Part shown: in pieces, positions 29,248 to 37,282 of the stretch | Layout of the letters: every line of letters starts with the position of its first letter | Numbering within the stretch: position 1 is the stretch's first letter | NCBI GenBank assembly: GCA_964609385.1 | Contig: CAZSSM010000027.1 | Span: forward strand, 13,253-77,252 | Direction of reading: 5' to 3' | DNA from: CAZSSM01 sp964609385 | GTDB taxonomy: Bacteria; Planctomycetota; Planctomycetia; Isosphaerales; Isosphaeraceae | Length of the DNA: 64,000 bases | Translations under genes and position numbers: made by a program | Notes under the pieces: model-generated | Database searches by the model: none | What the model saw: only the letters and a program-made list of their open reading frames with translations | What the model was told of the DNA's origin: nothing

Positions 29248-29838
29248 ATGCCAGATCTGCTCGTCCTCGCCGACGTTGAGGGCGTCGTCGGGCTGCCTTC
29301 GGGGCAGTCCGACCGATTGCCCGGGTTAATTACAGCGGCCAGCCGCATCTGCGAGCAGTATGCCGGATGTGTTCTGGCCCAGGAGAGCTTCGTTGAGCGA
29401 CATCGTCCCGGCGAAACCCGATCGGTTTATCTGAAGAACCGGCCTGTGATCTCGGTCGAGTCGGTCCAACTCGGATCATCGATGACCGTCGTCGCCCCAT
29501 CCGAGTACGACGTCGACCTCGATCGCGGTGTCATTCTCTTGAGGGTAGCGCTGTCCTTCGTCCGGAGGTATCCGGATCGTCCTTGGGGCGACGACCCGGC
29601 GGAGGGGACGGTCCACGTCACCTACACTGCTGGCTACCACGAGGTGCCCGCTGACGTCAAGCATGCCGCGCTGCTGGTCCTCAGGGCGATGGTCGAGTCG
29701 GAGACGATCGAGCTGGGACTGCGACGTCGCAAACTCCACGATTCGGAATACGTACGCCAGGCTCCTGGACCGCACGATCAGTTGCCCTCGGCAGCTCGGG
29801 CGATCCTGGATCGATATCGTCGCACGCGATTGGCCTGA
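29248..29838 (+). CDS. head-tail adaptor (connector) protein
   Basis: 196 residues of the gp6/adaptor type: LPGLITAASRICEQYAGCVL near the N-terminus, a beta hairpin with RHRPGETRSVYLKNRPV and the family motif VTYTAGYHEVPADVKHAALL, then C-terminal helices. It binds below the portal ring. It starts 2 bp after the fibre-like gene. Confidence 0.85.
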   Translation: MPDLLVLADVEGVVGLPSGQSDRLPGLITAASRICEQYAGCVLAQESFVERHRPGETRSVYLKNRPVISVESVQLGSSMTVVAPSEYDVDLDRGVILLRVALSFVRRYPDRPWGDDPAEGTVHVTYTAGYHEVPADVKHAALLVLRAMVESETIELGLRRRKLHDSEYVRQAPGPHDQLPSAARAILDRYRRTRLA

Positions 29839-29859
29839 GGGCACGACGGAGAGACGTTC

Positions 29860-30219
29860 ATGTTGTTCGCTACCGATCTGATCCACCGGATCGATCTCGT
29901 GTCCACGACCATCGTTCGGGATGCGCTAGGGGGGATCCGGCGCCTCGACGACCAGGTCAAGGCATCGAACATTGCCTGTCGCGTCGTGCCCTTTTCCATG
30001 AGGACCCGAGCGCCCTCGGGTCGGGAACCCGGATCCATCACACGATACGCAGTCTATCTGCCCGGAGAGCCAAGGTCGGAGGACGGCCAGCCCGTTGCCG
30101 TCCATTCGACCGATCGGATCCGGTTCCAGGGTCGAGACCTGGAGACGCTCGAGATCCGCAACCCCCACGAATTGGGCGCATTGCTCGTGATCGTTTGTCA
30201 CGACGTCGGGGCGAGCTGA
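29860..30219 (+). CDS. head closure/stopper protein
   Basis: 119 residues, beta-rich, with TRYAVYLPGE, STDRIRFQGRDLETLEI and the ending RNPHELGALLVIVCHDV, resembling SPP1 gp16/GTA g7 stopper proteins. It would close the capsid below the adaptor. Family similarity is weak but position and size fit. Confidence 0.7.
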   Translation: MLFATDLIHRIDLVSTTIVRDALGGIRRLDDQVKASNIACRVVPFSMRTRAPSGREPGSITRYAVYLPGEPRSEDGQPVAVHSTDRIRFQGRDLETLEIRNPHELGALLVIVCHDVGAS

Positions 30220-30257
30220 GAAACCTGATCACTCTCTGAATATGCTGGGTTTTCCCA

Positions 30258-31616
30258 GTGAACTCCAACCTTGAGGTGTTTGACGTGGCCGCCATTCCCC
30301 CGTTCGATAGGCTCGCCAGTTCTAGGCCGAGCGATTTCCTTGACCAGACCGTTAACGTGCTCGACCACGGTGTCGTGGGCGATGGCGTGACCGACGACAC
30401 CTTGGCCTTCCAAGCGGCCATCGATGCGGCCGGTGATGGGGGAAACGTAGTCGTCCCGCCTGGTCTGACGATCCTGATCACCGACCAAATCGAAATCCCC
30501 TACCGTGGGATAAGAGTGACGGGACCTGGATTCGAATATGCAGCTCGAGTCAAGGGGACGGCCAAAGACACGAAGAATATGATCCGTTGTGGGTTTGACG
30601 ACCCCGACAAGTGGCTCATGCGGATCACTGGTTCTTCCGTACAATTGGTGGGCCTCCATCTCTACATGGGTGGTAATCGAACCGGGGGAATCGGGAAGAT
30701 CGGTTACATTGACCCCATCGATCCTCTAAAGAACGTGCATCGACCTGGATATATCGCCGAGTGCTTGGTCGAGGAGTGTGGAGGGCACGGGATCTTTCTC
30801 GGCGATGATCTGACGTCGACGAAGGACGGCAACAATGTCACCGTGATCCGCGACACCTTCATCGGCGGGCATCGGACCAAGGGAGGCAAAGCATCGACAG
30901 GGTTCGCTGTTCCTGATGGATCGATCGGCCTGCATTGTCGCGCCGATGTCTACGCAACCAATGTGGAGGTCAAGTCGGACTTCCACTTCGGGCTCGTGGT
31001 AGCCGGTTCGTCTCCGTTTTTCTGCAACTGTCGGTTTGACCTCTGCTATGTCGGGATTAAGGTGACGAAGTCGAAGCAGGTCCGGTTCACGAACGTCACC
31101 TCCAGCTACCATCACCTTCACCAGCTTCAGCTCGGTCCTGATCCGGATGACATGCCGTCGCCCGATGCGAGTTCCGCGCTGATCGAGGGACAGATCGTCT
31201 CCAGCACGTTCTACAACCCGAACGAGAACCCAAGAACGGTCGCCGGTCTGGAAAGCTCCGCGCTTCGATGCTACGGAAACGATCGCGTCTCGATCAACAT
31301 GCGGTTCGTCGGCTGCTCGTTCGGTCACCCCAACTCCTTGAAGTATCTGAATCTCGACCCGAACGAGCCGGGATACATGCTTTACAACGCGATTCGGCTC
31401 TCCGGCCGGGCGCGTAACCTCGTCTTCAGCGCGTGCAAGATCGGCTTTGTCGATGGACCGCACGTCACCTTCGAAGATTTCGGTGACCAGCCCGCCGAAG
31501 GCAAGATCTACTTCGCCGATTCGATGTTCGACTGGGATTTCTACAAGACCCGCGTTTGGAAGGATGGGGCCGAGATCGTCGATCTGGCCGAGATGATCGA
31601 CGTCTCCGACGCCTGA
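30258..31616 (+). CDS. right-handed beta-helix (pectate-lyase-3-like) spike protein
   Basis: 452 residues beginning at GTG 30258. The opening motif VVGDGVTDDTLAFQAAIDAA followed by GGNVVVPPG is the classic entry to the pectate-lyase-superfamily beta-helix of phage tailspikes. The remaining helix turns show repeated short strands to about residue 440. Such proteins bind or cut surface polysaccharide. The gene sits between the stopper and tail-terminator genes rather than after the tail genes, so a neck or head spike is possible. Catalytic residues cannot be assigned. Confidence 0.8.
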   Translation: MNSNLEVFDVAAIPPFDRLASSRPSDFLDQTVNVLDHGVVGDGVTDDTLAFQAAIDAAGDGGNVVVPPGLTILITDQIEIPYRGIRVTGPGFEYAARVKGTAKDTKNMIRCGFDDPDKWLMRITGSSVQLVGLHLYMGGNRTGGIGKIGYIDPIDPLKNVHRPGYIAECLVEECGGHGIFLGDDLTSTKDGNNVTVIRDTFIGGHRTKGGKASTGFAVPDGSIGLHCRADVYATNVEVKSDFHFGLVVAGSSPFFCNCRFDLCYVGIKVTKSKQVRFTNVTSSYHHLHQLQLGPDPDDMPSPDASSALIEGQIVSSTFYNPNENPRTVAGLESSALRCYGNDRVSINMRFVGCSFGHPNSLKYLNLDPNEPGYMLYNAIRLSGRARNLVFSACKIGFVDGPHVTFEDFGDQPAEGKIYFADSMFDWDFYKTRVWKDGAEIVDLAEMIDVSDA

Positions 31617-31634
31617 TCAGAAAGGAGGTGGACG

Positions 31635-32555
31635 ATGACGACCCTGGCCCCGCGGACGGTCAATTTCGGACCGTCCTGGTCCGGGCTCGACGGAGTGGGC
31701 TATGCCCTCTATCGGCCCGACGGTGCGCTCAAGCAACCTCGGACCGACCACGGTGTCTTCGAGGTCGCGCCGGGGCTGGGCGTCTATGCGGCACACATCG
31801 CGTTTGATTGGGACGGCCCGACGGTCATCGTCTGGGATGACGGGCAGTCCTCGCCTACCTACGCGGTTGATACTATTCCGCTCCTCTCTTCGATCGGACC
31901 GGTCGCGTTCGGAACGAGTCGAGCCGGATTGTCCACCGTCGGTTACACGATCTACAACCCGGACGGCACAGTCGCCCAGGCCCGATCCACTACCGGTGTT
32001 GTCGAGTACGGGGATCGGACCGGCTGCTACGGTGCTTCTCAGACACTCGGGGCCTTCGGCTCCTCCATCGTAGTCTGGGACACCGGACAGGCCGAACCCC
32101 GCTTCGTCGCGCGTGAACTGGAAAGTCCGATCAGCTATGCCGGATCGTGGACAACTTTGGCAATCATACACACCGTTCTGAACCAATCGACGGCCGTTCG
32201 GATCCTCATCGAAGATCGGCACTACACCAACCAAGCACCTCGGGACGTGGCCTCACCGTTCGTCATCGCCGAACATCGAAGTCGCAAGACGATTCGGTCA
32301 TCGGGTGATCGACGATTGGAACGCGATCTGATTCGGTTGACTTGCTTTTCGGACAGCGAAGAGGGGGCCGATCAGTTGAGCGCGACGATCGAGGCAGTGC
32401 TCCATCAAGAGATGACGTCCTTGCCTGACGGCTCTCCGCTGACGGTCATCTTGGAGGATCGCGGACCGCTCCGTCGCGACGCCGACGCTTCGGATCCGAA
32501 TGGTTCTCGAGTCGCGTTGGCGACCGACTACGCAATCATCAGCTCCCGAGGTTGA
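31635..32555 (+). CDS. tail terminator (DUF3168-like) fused to two beta-rich repeats
   Basis: 306 residues. Residues 9-80 and 90-161 are gap-free tandem repeats sharing V-x-FG-x-S, VGY-x-IY-x-PDG and IVWD-x-GQ. Residues about 172-306 resemble DUF3168 tail-completion proteins (LAIIHTVLNQS, EDRHYTNQAPRDVASPF, LERDLIRLTCFSDSEEGADQ). Tail terminators are normally stand-alone proteins of 120-150 residues, so the repeat region is an unusual addition. It could display a binding domain at the head-tail junction (inference). Confidence 0.7.
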   Translation: MTTLAPRTVNFGPSWSGLDGVGYALYRPDGALKQPRTDHGVFEVAPGLGVYAAHIAFDWDGPTVIVWDDGQSSPTYAVDTIPLLSSIGPVAFGTSRAGLSTVGYTIYNPDGTVAQARSTTGVVEYGDRTGCYGASQTLGAFGSSIVVWDTGQAEPRFVARELESPISYAGSWTTLAIIHTVLNQSTAVRILIEDRHYTNQAPRDVASPFVIAEHRSRKTIRSSGDRRLERDLIRLTCFSDSEEGADQLSATIEAVLHQEMTSLPDGSPLTVILEDRGPLRRDADASDPNGSRVALATDYAIISSRG

Positions 32556-32597
32556 TCGGACGCTGTTCTCTGAAACCGGGTTTGTTGAGGGAAATCG

Positions 32598-32996
32598 ATG
32601 GCTCTAAAGCACGGCAAGCACGGTCGATTATTGATCACGCCGGAAGGTGGATCCGAGGTCGAGATCGCCGTTACCAACGTCCAGTTGAATGTCCGGAACG
32701 AACTGTACGATGCGACGACGAGCAAATCGGGCGGGGTCCGTCGTCGCGATGCCGGGCTCGATGACTCGGAGGGTTCGTTCGAATTGATCTTAGATGACGC
32801 GGAATTGCCCGCGTCGGCGGCATTCGGGATCCGAAAAGGGGCCGGAGCGACCCTCAAGCAATTCGTCGACGCGACCCGATTCCAGCAGGTCGACGTTGTG
32901 ATCGAGAGCGTCGCCACCCCCGTCGATGTCGAACGCGAGATCCGCGTCACCGTCCGGTTCCGAGGCAACGGACCGGTCATCGAGATGACGGCCTAA
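32598..32996 (+). CDS. major tail (tube) protein
   Basis: 132 residues, a compact beta-sandwich with GKHGRLLI, AVTNVQLNVRNELYDATTSKSGG and EGSFELILDDAELP, like small siphovirus/GTA tail-tube proteins. It would polymerise into the tail tube. It follows the terminator gene, as is usual. Confidence 0.75.
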   Translation: MALKHGKHGRLLITPEGGSEVEIAVTNVQLNVRNELYDATTSKSGGVRRRDAGLDDSEGSFELILDDAELPASAAFGIRKGAGATLKQFVDATRFQQVDVVIESVATPVDVEREIRVTVRFRGNGPVIEMTA

Positions 32997-33010
32997 TCCG
33001 GGGTGACGTC

Positions 33011-33556
33011 ATGGATCATTGCTACGGTCGAAACACACAACGATGTCTCGAGATCGATGGGGTGTCATACCGAATCAATCGGTTCGGGTTGGCCGATTTG
33101 GTCACCCTCCAGCAATGGTTGGATTGGGATCCATCAGAGGGTCGGACGGACGATATCGAGGTCGGTTCCTTGAGTTCGTTTCCAAAAGCGATCCGATCGT
33201 TCGACCGAACCGGGATCTTTTCACGGGAAGCATTGCAGCAACTTCTCGAAACACTGGAAGGCCAGCACCTGGTGTTTTGGCTGGCAATCCGTCCGGGATG
33301 TCCAGAAATATCCCGACAAGGTGCCTGGTTGCTCCTGGAACGACTGTACGACCAAGGTCCGCGCTTCGGATGCCAGGCGATGGCGTGGGTCGCACGCGTG
33401 GCTTTTGACGACGACGATGTCAAGGTCGAGGACGAGCCAGGTCTCAACAGGGATCGGGATCATATGGCGACCGAGTTCGATTCGTTGGCCGAGGCGATCG
33501 CCTTCATCCACGGTACAAAGATAAATGAGGAACGGCGGGAGGATGCGATCTCATGA
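33011..33556 (+). CDS. tail assembly chaperone-like protein
   Basis: 181 residues. Pattern LEIDGVSYRINRFGLADLV near the N-terminus, then a helical middle (HLVFWLAIRPGCPE, QGAWLLLERLY). Position directly after the tail tube and length fit tail assembly chaperones, which act with a tape-measure protein. No slippery-sequence frameshift was identified. The next gene overlaps by ATGA (33553-33556). Confidence 0.55.
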   Translation: MDHCYGRNTQRCLEIDGVSYRINRFGLADLVTLQQWLDWDPSEGRTDDIEVGSLSSFPKAIRSFDRTGIFSREALQQLLETLEGQHLVFWLAIRPGCPEISRQGAWLLLERLYDQGPRFGCQAMAWVARVAFDDDDVKVEDEPGLNRDRDHMATEFDSLAEAIAFIHGTKINEERREDAIS

Positions 33557-34020
33557 GGCTTTCTTACATCGACGCGTGTGAAGCGACGATCGCCCGGATC
33601 GCGGCAGGTCTCCGATTGGACGAGCAGGATGATGAGGAAAACTCGGTCGACTCGACTGAGATGCCCCAGACAGCGAGCGTGACACCAGATTCCTCCGCAT
33701 ACACCGAGATGAGAGTCCGGGATCCCCGTCCAGCGATCGGTTGGATCGATGCTCTACCGCCTCGTAGAACCAGCACGAATGGAACCGAACACCGAGAGGT
33801 CGCCCCGACGTCCCATGGTCTGCGTCGTAACCGCACGTTGGTCGATCGACCGTGTCGAGGCGACGGGGTGGGCTGTTCTCTGTCGACGATCGCAATTCGG
33901 GAGATGTGTGCCCGCCTTGAGGAGCAGGCGAGCCATTTGCAACAGTTGGAGCGAGAACTCGCCGCGTTGAATCAAGCGATCGCCGAGCGGGACACCGCGT
34001 TGGCGGTCATGGGGCCCTGA
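33553..34020 (+). CDS. short protein with C-terminal coiled coil at the tape-measure position
   Basis: 155 residues, not assigned to any family. A short helical N-terminus (IDACEATIARIAAGL) is followed by a low-complexity middle (about 25-115) and a coiled coil at about 118-150 (LEEQASHLQQLERELAAL). It is translationally coupled to the chaperone-like gene and occupies the place where a tape-measure gene of several hundred codons would be expected. It has no transmembrane segments. It could be a second chaperone product or a very short ruler; neither is proven. Confidence 0.6.
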   Translation: MRLSYIDACEATIARIAAGLRLDEQDDEENSVDSTEMPQTASVTPDSSAYTEMRVRDPRPAIGWIDALPPRRTSTNGTEHREVAPTSHGLRRNRTLVDRPCRGDGVGCSLSTIAIREMCARLEEQASHLQQLERELAALNQAIAERDTALAVMGP

Positions 34021-34023
34021 ACG

Positions 34024-34812
34024 ATGCCGATCCGCGATCAGTTCGACGTGATGCACGAGGGGACGAGCGAATCGGGCGATCAAGCTTCGGCCGAGGCCAC
34101 GCTCCATTACCTCGGCCCATGGCCACTGCGCTGGGAGTTCGTCCGTGAGATGCTCGGCACGACGCAAGACGTCGGGGTTCCTCCCGAGCACGTGATCCAA
34201 CGAACCGTCCCTCAAGTCTACCCTGACAACCCAAGCTTGTACGCGAGTCATTTCAAGATTTTCCCGAGGGGGCGGTCCTATGAAAGCGGATCGACTATCG
34301 CATATGATAAGTGCGTGGTTCAGATCCGATTCACGAATCCCGACTTCGATTACGAGTCACCCGACGGCTCGCTGGACTCGTTGATCTATGCGTCGGAGGA
34401 CCTCGATTTCGCGGCCGATTTCCAGAACTTACCCGCATCGGCGTTCCGATTTCCCTCCGACAACGCACCGGTCGGCACGTCGCTCGGCCGACTGATCGGG
34501 ACGACCGAGTACCGGATCGTGCGGCACCAGGTCCCGTATCTTCCGGAGTCGATGATCGAGTCGGCGGTGGGACACGTCAACGAAACGACGTTTCGGGGCC
34601 GTCCAGCGGGCACGCTCTTGTTCCTAGGTGCCAAAGCAAGTCGCGAGCTGACCTCCGACGGCGCGAAAAGCTGGAGGATCGACTACCGTTTTGCGAGGCG
34701 ATCGGTTCCCTGGAACATGGTGATGCGTCCCGATAGCGGAGCCTTCGAGGAGCCCCAGGACACATCGGGAAATCCGGTTTATCCCTCCTTTGAAATGAGT
34801 GGACTTCTCTGA
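34024..34812 (+). CDS. unknown protein of the phage-like cluster
   Basis: 262 residues, no family recognised. The sequence is mostly beta with motifs ATLHYLGPWPLRWEFV, VGHVNETTFRGRPAGTLLF and SWRIDYRFARRSVPWN. It begins 3 bp after the coiled-coil gene and overlaps the next gene by TGATG. By position it may form part of a tail or tail-tip structure. No signal peptide or membrane segment. Confidence 0.65.
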   Translation: MPIRDQFDVMHEGTSESGDQASAEATLHYLGPWPLRWEFVREMLGTTQDVGVPPEHVIQRTVPQVYPDNPSLYASHFKIFPRGRSYESGSTIAYDKCVVQIRFTNPDFDYESPDGSLDSLIYASEDLDFAADFQNLPASAFRFPSDNAPVGTSLGRLIGTTEYRIVRHQVPYLPESMIESAVGHVNETTFRGRPAGTLLFLGAKASRELTSDGAKSWRIDYRFARRSVPWNMVMRPDSGAFEEPQDTSGNPVYPSFEMSGLL

Positions 34813-35207
34813 TGACTCCGCGATTTTCCGCCTCGGTGCCGGGACGCACCATTGTCTCGGCGTCCGATATGAATCGGCGGGACGAGCATTTGCGTCGGCT
34901 CAGCCGGTTCCAGGTCACCGCCCCTTTGGCGATGCTGCGGACCAGTTGCGGCGATCGGGTGCGTCTCGCGGAAACGGCCGGGTTCTGGGCACGGATCGTT
35001 TCGGGTTCGAATCCGTACGAATGGATCGAGTTGATCCCTGATGCAGCGGGGACATGGCTGGACGGGCCTCGACGAGGAGATCCGTCGGCGGCGCCTGCCT
35101 ATGAGGTCCACGCTCGATCGGACGTGCCCCCCGAGACGATCGTCTGGATGGAGCCGAGCCGCGATGTGGGGATGGACTATCGATTTCAAGTTGGCGGGTG
35201 TTCCTGA
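34812..35207 (+). CDS. unknown protein, tandem paralogue A
   Basis: 131 residues. It shares with the next gene the pattern RLSRF (29-33), FWARI (58-62), NPYEW and, near the end, DYRFQ, at matching positions over about 125 residues. The domain looks like a small beta-rich module. It overlaps both neighbours by TGATG. It is not recognised as a known family. Confidence 0.65.
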   Translation: MTPRFSASVPGRTIVSASDMNRRDEHLRRLSRFQVTAPLAMLRTSCGDRVRLAETAGFWARIVSGSNPYEWIELIPDAAGTWLDGPRRGDPSAAPAYEVHARSDVPPETIVWMEPSRDVGMDYRFQVGGCS

Positions 35208-35977
35208 TGCCAAGGTACGTAGTCGGCCCCCATCGTCCCGAGATCCCGTTCTCATCGCGTGCTCATGCGTTGGAGGCAGATCAGCTCGCGCGGTTGAGTC
35301 GGTTCGCGTCGTGCGCCCCATTAACGTGGGCCCAGAGCGCTGCCGTTTGGGGGGTTCGAGAGCCCCAGAGCCCGGCGTTCTGGGCCCGACTGATCGGCGA
35401 CACGTCACCCTACTCGTGGGTCCAGCAGTGGGTCGAGCCAGGAGGGTTTTGGCGGGATGGGACGCTCTCCGGGACGAACAACGCCTTCGAAGTCAATGGA
35501 GTGGTGGGTCTCGACCAGAGACGGGTTTGGCTGAAACCGGGTGGTCCGGCCGATTATCGGTTCCAGTGGATCCACTTGCATTTGGGGGAGGGAGCAGGAC
35601 GCGAGCCTAGCCACCCATGCGGCGTGCCGAAAACCGATCTGGAACTCCGCCTCGAGTACCGGAACGATGATCAGGTCGTTAGTGAAGTGATGGTCCGTAT
35701 CCGTTACGCTCCCGATGGGGTCTGGGAGTCCGGCGAGATCGAGATCGGTGATTATCACAATTCTGGAAGCGATTGGCACCGATTCGTGCTGGAAGTGACG
35801 CCGAACTGGATGATTCTCCACCACTTCAGAGGACCGTCGCCATCGAGCGAGGACGCTGACTCATTAGCCGAGTATTCGGCGGTTCTCAACCATCAATGCG
35901 ATCCGTTTCAACTGGAAATCGACACATCCTCAGGATTTGATCAAGACGTGAAGGCGATCATTCGAGTCTGGGGTTGA
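35207..35977 (+). CDS. unknown protein, tandem paralogue B with extra C-terminal domain
   Basis: 256 residues. Residues 1-125 are homologous to the preceding gene (RLSRF at 29-33, FWARL at 58-62, SPYSW, GGFWRDG, DYRFQ). About 130 further residues form an additional beta-rich domain (EVMVRIRYAPDGVW, HRFVLEVTPNWMILHH). ATG 35207 overlaps the preceding stop. It is the last gene of the phage-like cluster and ends 48 bp from the convergent kynU stop. Confidence 0.65.
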   Translation: MPRYVVGPHRPEIPFSSRAHALEADQLARLSRFASCAPLTWAQSAAVWGVREPQSPAFWARLIGDTSPYSWVQQWVEPGGFWRDGTLSGTNNAFEVNGVVGLDQRRVWLKPGGPADYRFQWIHLHLGEGAGREPSHPCGVPKTDLELRLEYRNDDQVVSEVMVRIRYAPDGVWESGEIEIGDYHNSGSDWHRFVLEVTPNWMILHHFRGPSPSSEDADSLAEYSAVLNHQCDPFQLEIDTSSGFDQDVKAIIRVWG

Positions 35978-36025
35978 GCGGATCGTTGACGATCGGTGTC
36001 TTCGTTTATCGATCGGTTGATCGCC

Positions 36026-37240
36026 TCATGTGACGATTGCCCGCGGGCCGTCGAAGTCCTGCCACGCACCGGTCTTTTGGATCTCGACGATCGCGTCGAG
36101 GGCCTCGAGAATTTCGCGATCGTGCGTGTAGAAGTGGGGCGACAGGCGGATACCCGCACCGGGCCGATAGTCGCAAAGGATCTCGCGGACCTTGAGACAT
36201 CGCGAGATCTCATAGCCATGTTCCGGATCGATGGCCACGGTCCCTCCGCGCCGATCGGGGTCGCTCGGCGCCCGGCACGGGAGACCGAGTGAAGCGGCAC
36301 GCTCGAGGATTATCTGGGTCTGTCTTCGGGATTTCTCACGGATGGAATCAACGCCGACTCGATTGATGATGTCGAGGCCTGGGCGGGCTGCGTAGAGTCC
36401 CGAGATGTTTGGCGTCCCATGGAGGAACCGCCAGGCGTCCTCTCGGCGATCGAGTTCCGGAGCGAACTCGAACGGACGGCGATCGGCCATCCAGCCGGTC
36501 AGCGTCGGTGTGAGCGTCGTTTGGAGATCAGGGTCGACCCAAAGGAAGGCGTTGCCGGGCCCACCGCAGAGCCACTTGAGGCAGCCGCCGATGTAGATGT
36601 CGACGCCCAATGCATCGACATCGACCGGAATCACCCCGACGGACTGATACCCGTCCACAATCGTCAACGCGCCGACACGTCGCGCCTTCTCGGCGATCGC
36701 CTCGACCTCATGGATATAAGCGGTTTTGTAAAGAATATGTGAGATGTTGACGGCCGCTGTATCCTTATCAATCGCATCAATGACACGTTGCGTGTCGATG
36801 GTCAGTCCATCGTCGCTGGGGACGATGACCGGTCGTGCTCCACGCTGTTTGAGGCCGTCGATCAGGTAGAGGATCGACGGAAAGTGCATGGCGTCGGTCA
36901 CGATCTTTGATCGAGACTCGAACGCCAGGGCGCTGAAGATGATCGCATGTGCCAAGGTCACGTTAGGTTGGAAGACGACGTGGTCGGCTTGAGCACCGAT
37001 GAGCGGGGCGACGCGATCTCCGAGGTCGGCCGTGAGGGTCCACCAGGTCTCTTCCCAGGCCCGGACTCCGCGGCTGGCCCAGGTCTCGGCGTAGGTGTGG
37101 AGGGCCTCTTGGGCTTTTAGGGGCATTGCACCCAGCGAGTTGCTGATCAGGTAATTCGTCTGGCTCAAGATCGGGAACTGATCACGCTCGGCGAGCAGCG
37201 GGTCGATTGTCCGAGGTTCGACGCGGTCCGAGATGGACAT
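36026..37240 (-). CDS. kynU: kynureninase-like class V aminotransferase
   Basis: 404 residues of the fold-type I PLP family. The PLP lysine is probably K222 in GGCLKWLCGGPGNAF, and D196 lies in TIVDGYQSVG. The segment RFLHGTPNISGLYAARPG and the C-terminal GIRLSPHFYTHDREI are typical for kynureninase-like proteins. It lies 42 bp after the kynB-like gene, supporting hydrolysis of kynurenine or 3-hydroxykynurenine to (hydroxy)anthranilate. A tryptophan dioxygenase is not in the window. Confidence 0.82.
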   Translation of the reverse strand: MSISDRVEPRTIDPLLAERDQFPILSQTNYLISNSLGAMPLKAQEALHTYAETWASRGVRAWEETWWTLTADLGDRVAPLIGAQADHVVFQPNVTLAHAIIFSALAFESRSKIVTDAMHFPSILYLIDGLKQRGARPVIVPSDDGLTIDTQRVIDAIDKDTAAVNISHILYKTAYIHEVEAIAEKARRVGALTIVDGYQSVGVIPVDVDALGVDIYIGGCLKWLCGGPGNAFLWVDPDLQTTLTPTLTGWMADRRPFEFAPELDRREDAWRFLHGTPNISGLYAARPGLDIINRVGVDSIREKSRRQTQIILERAASLGLPCRAPSDPDRRGGTVAIDPEHGYEISRCLKVREILCDYRPGAGIRLSPHFYTHDREILEALDAIVEIQKTGAWQDFDGPRAIVT

Positions 37241-37282
37241 TGGGGTGGGGTCCTTTGGCGATTCAACAGGTCAGCGCGGGGT

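Larger units (their letters stand above)
24051..35977 (+). mobile_element. HK97-type phage morphogenesis cluster, GTA-like or domesticated remnant
   Basis: Fifteen consecutive plus-strand genes, tightly packed and several overlapping by TGATG or ATGA. The order is terL, portal, prohead protease, capsid, fibre-like, adaptor, stopper, beta-helix, tail terminator, tail tube, chaperone-like, coiled-coil, three unknowns. Integrase, repressor, small terminase, replication, lysis, tape-measure and recognisable tail-tip genes are all missing, and no att repeats are visible. By eye its base composition resembles the host's. The order from terL to the tail chaperone matches Rhodobacter-type GTA clusters and many siphoviruses. 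Whether it is a GTA, a defective prophage or a particle-forming device is open. Confidence 0.8.

Noticed and set aside
24051..35977. A complete, inducible prophage
   Set aside because: Integrase, repressor, replication, lysis and most tail genes are missing, and no att repeats were found.
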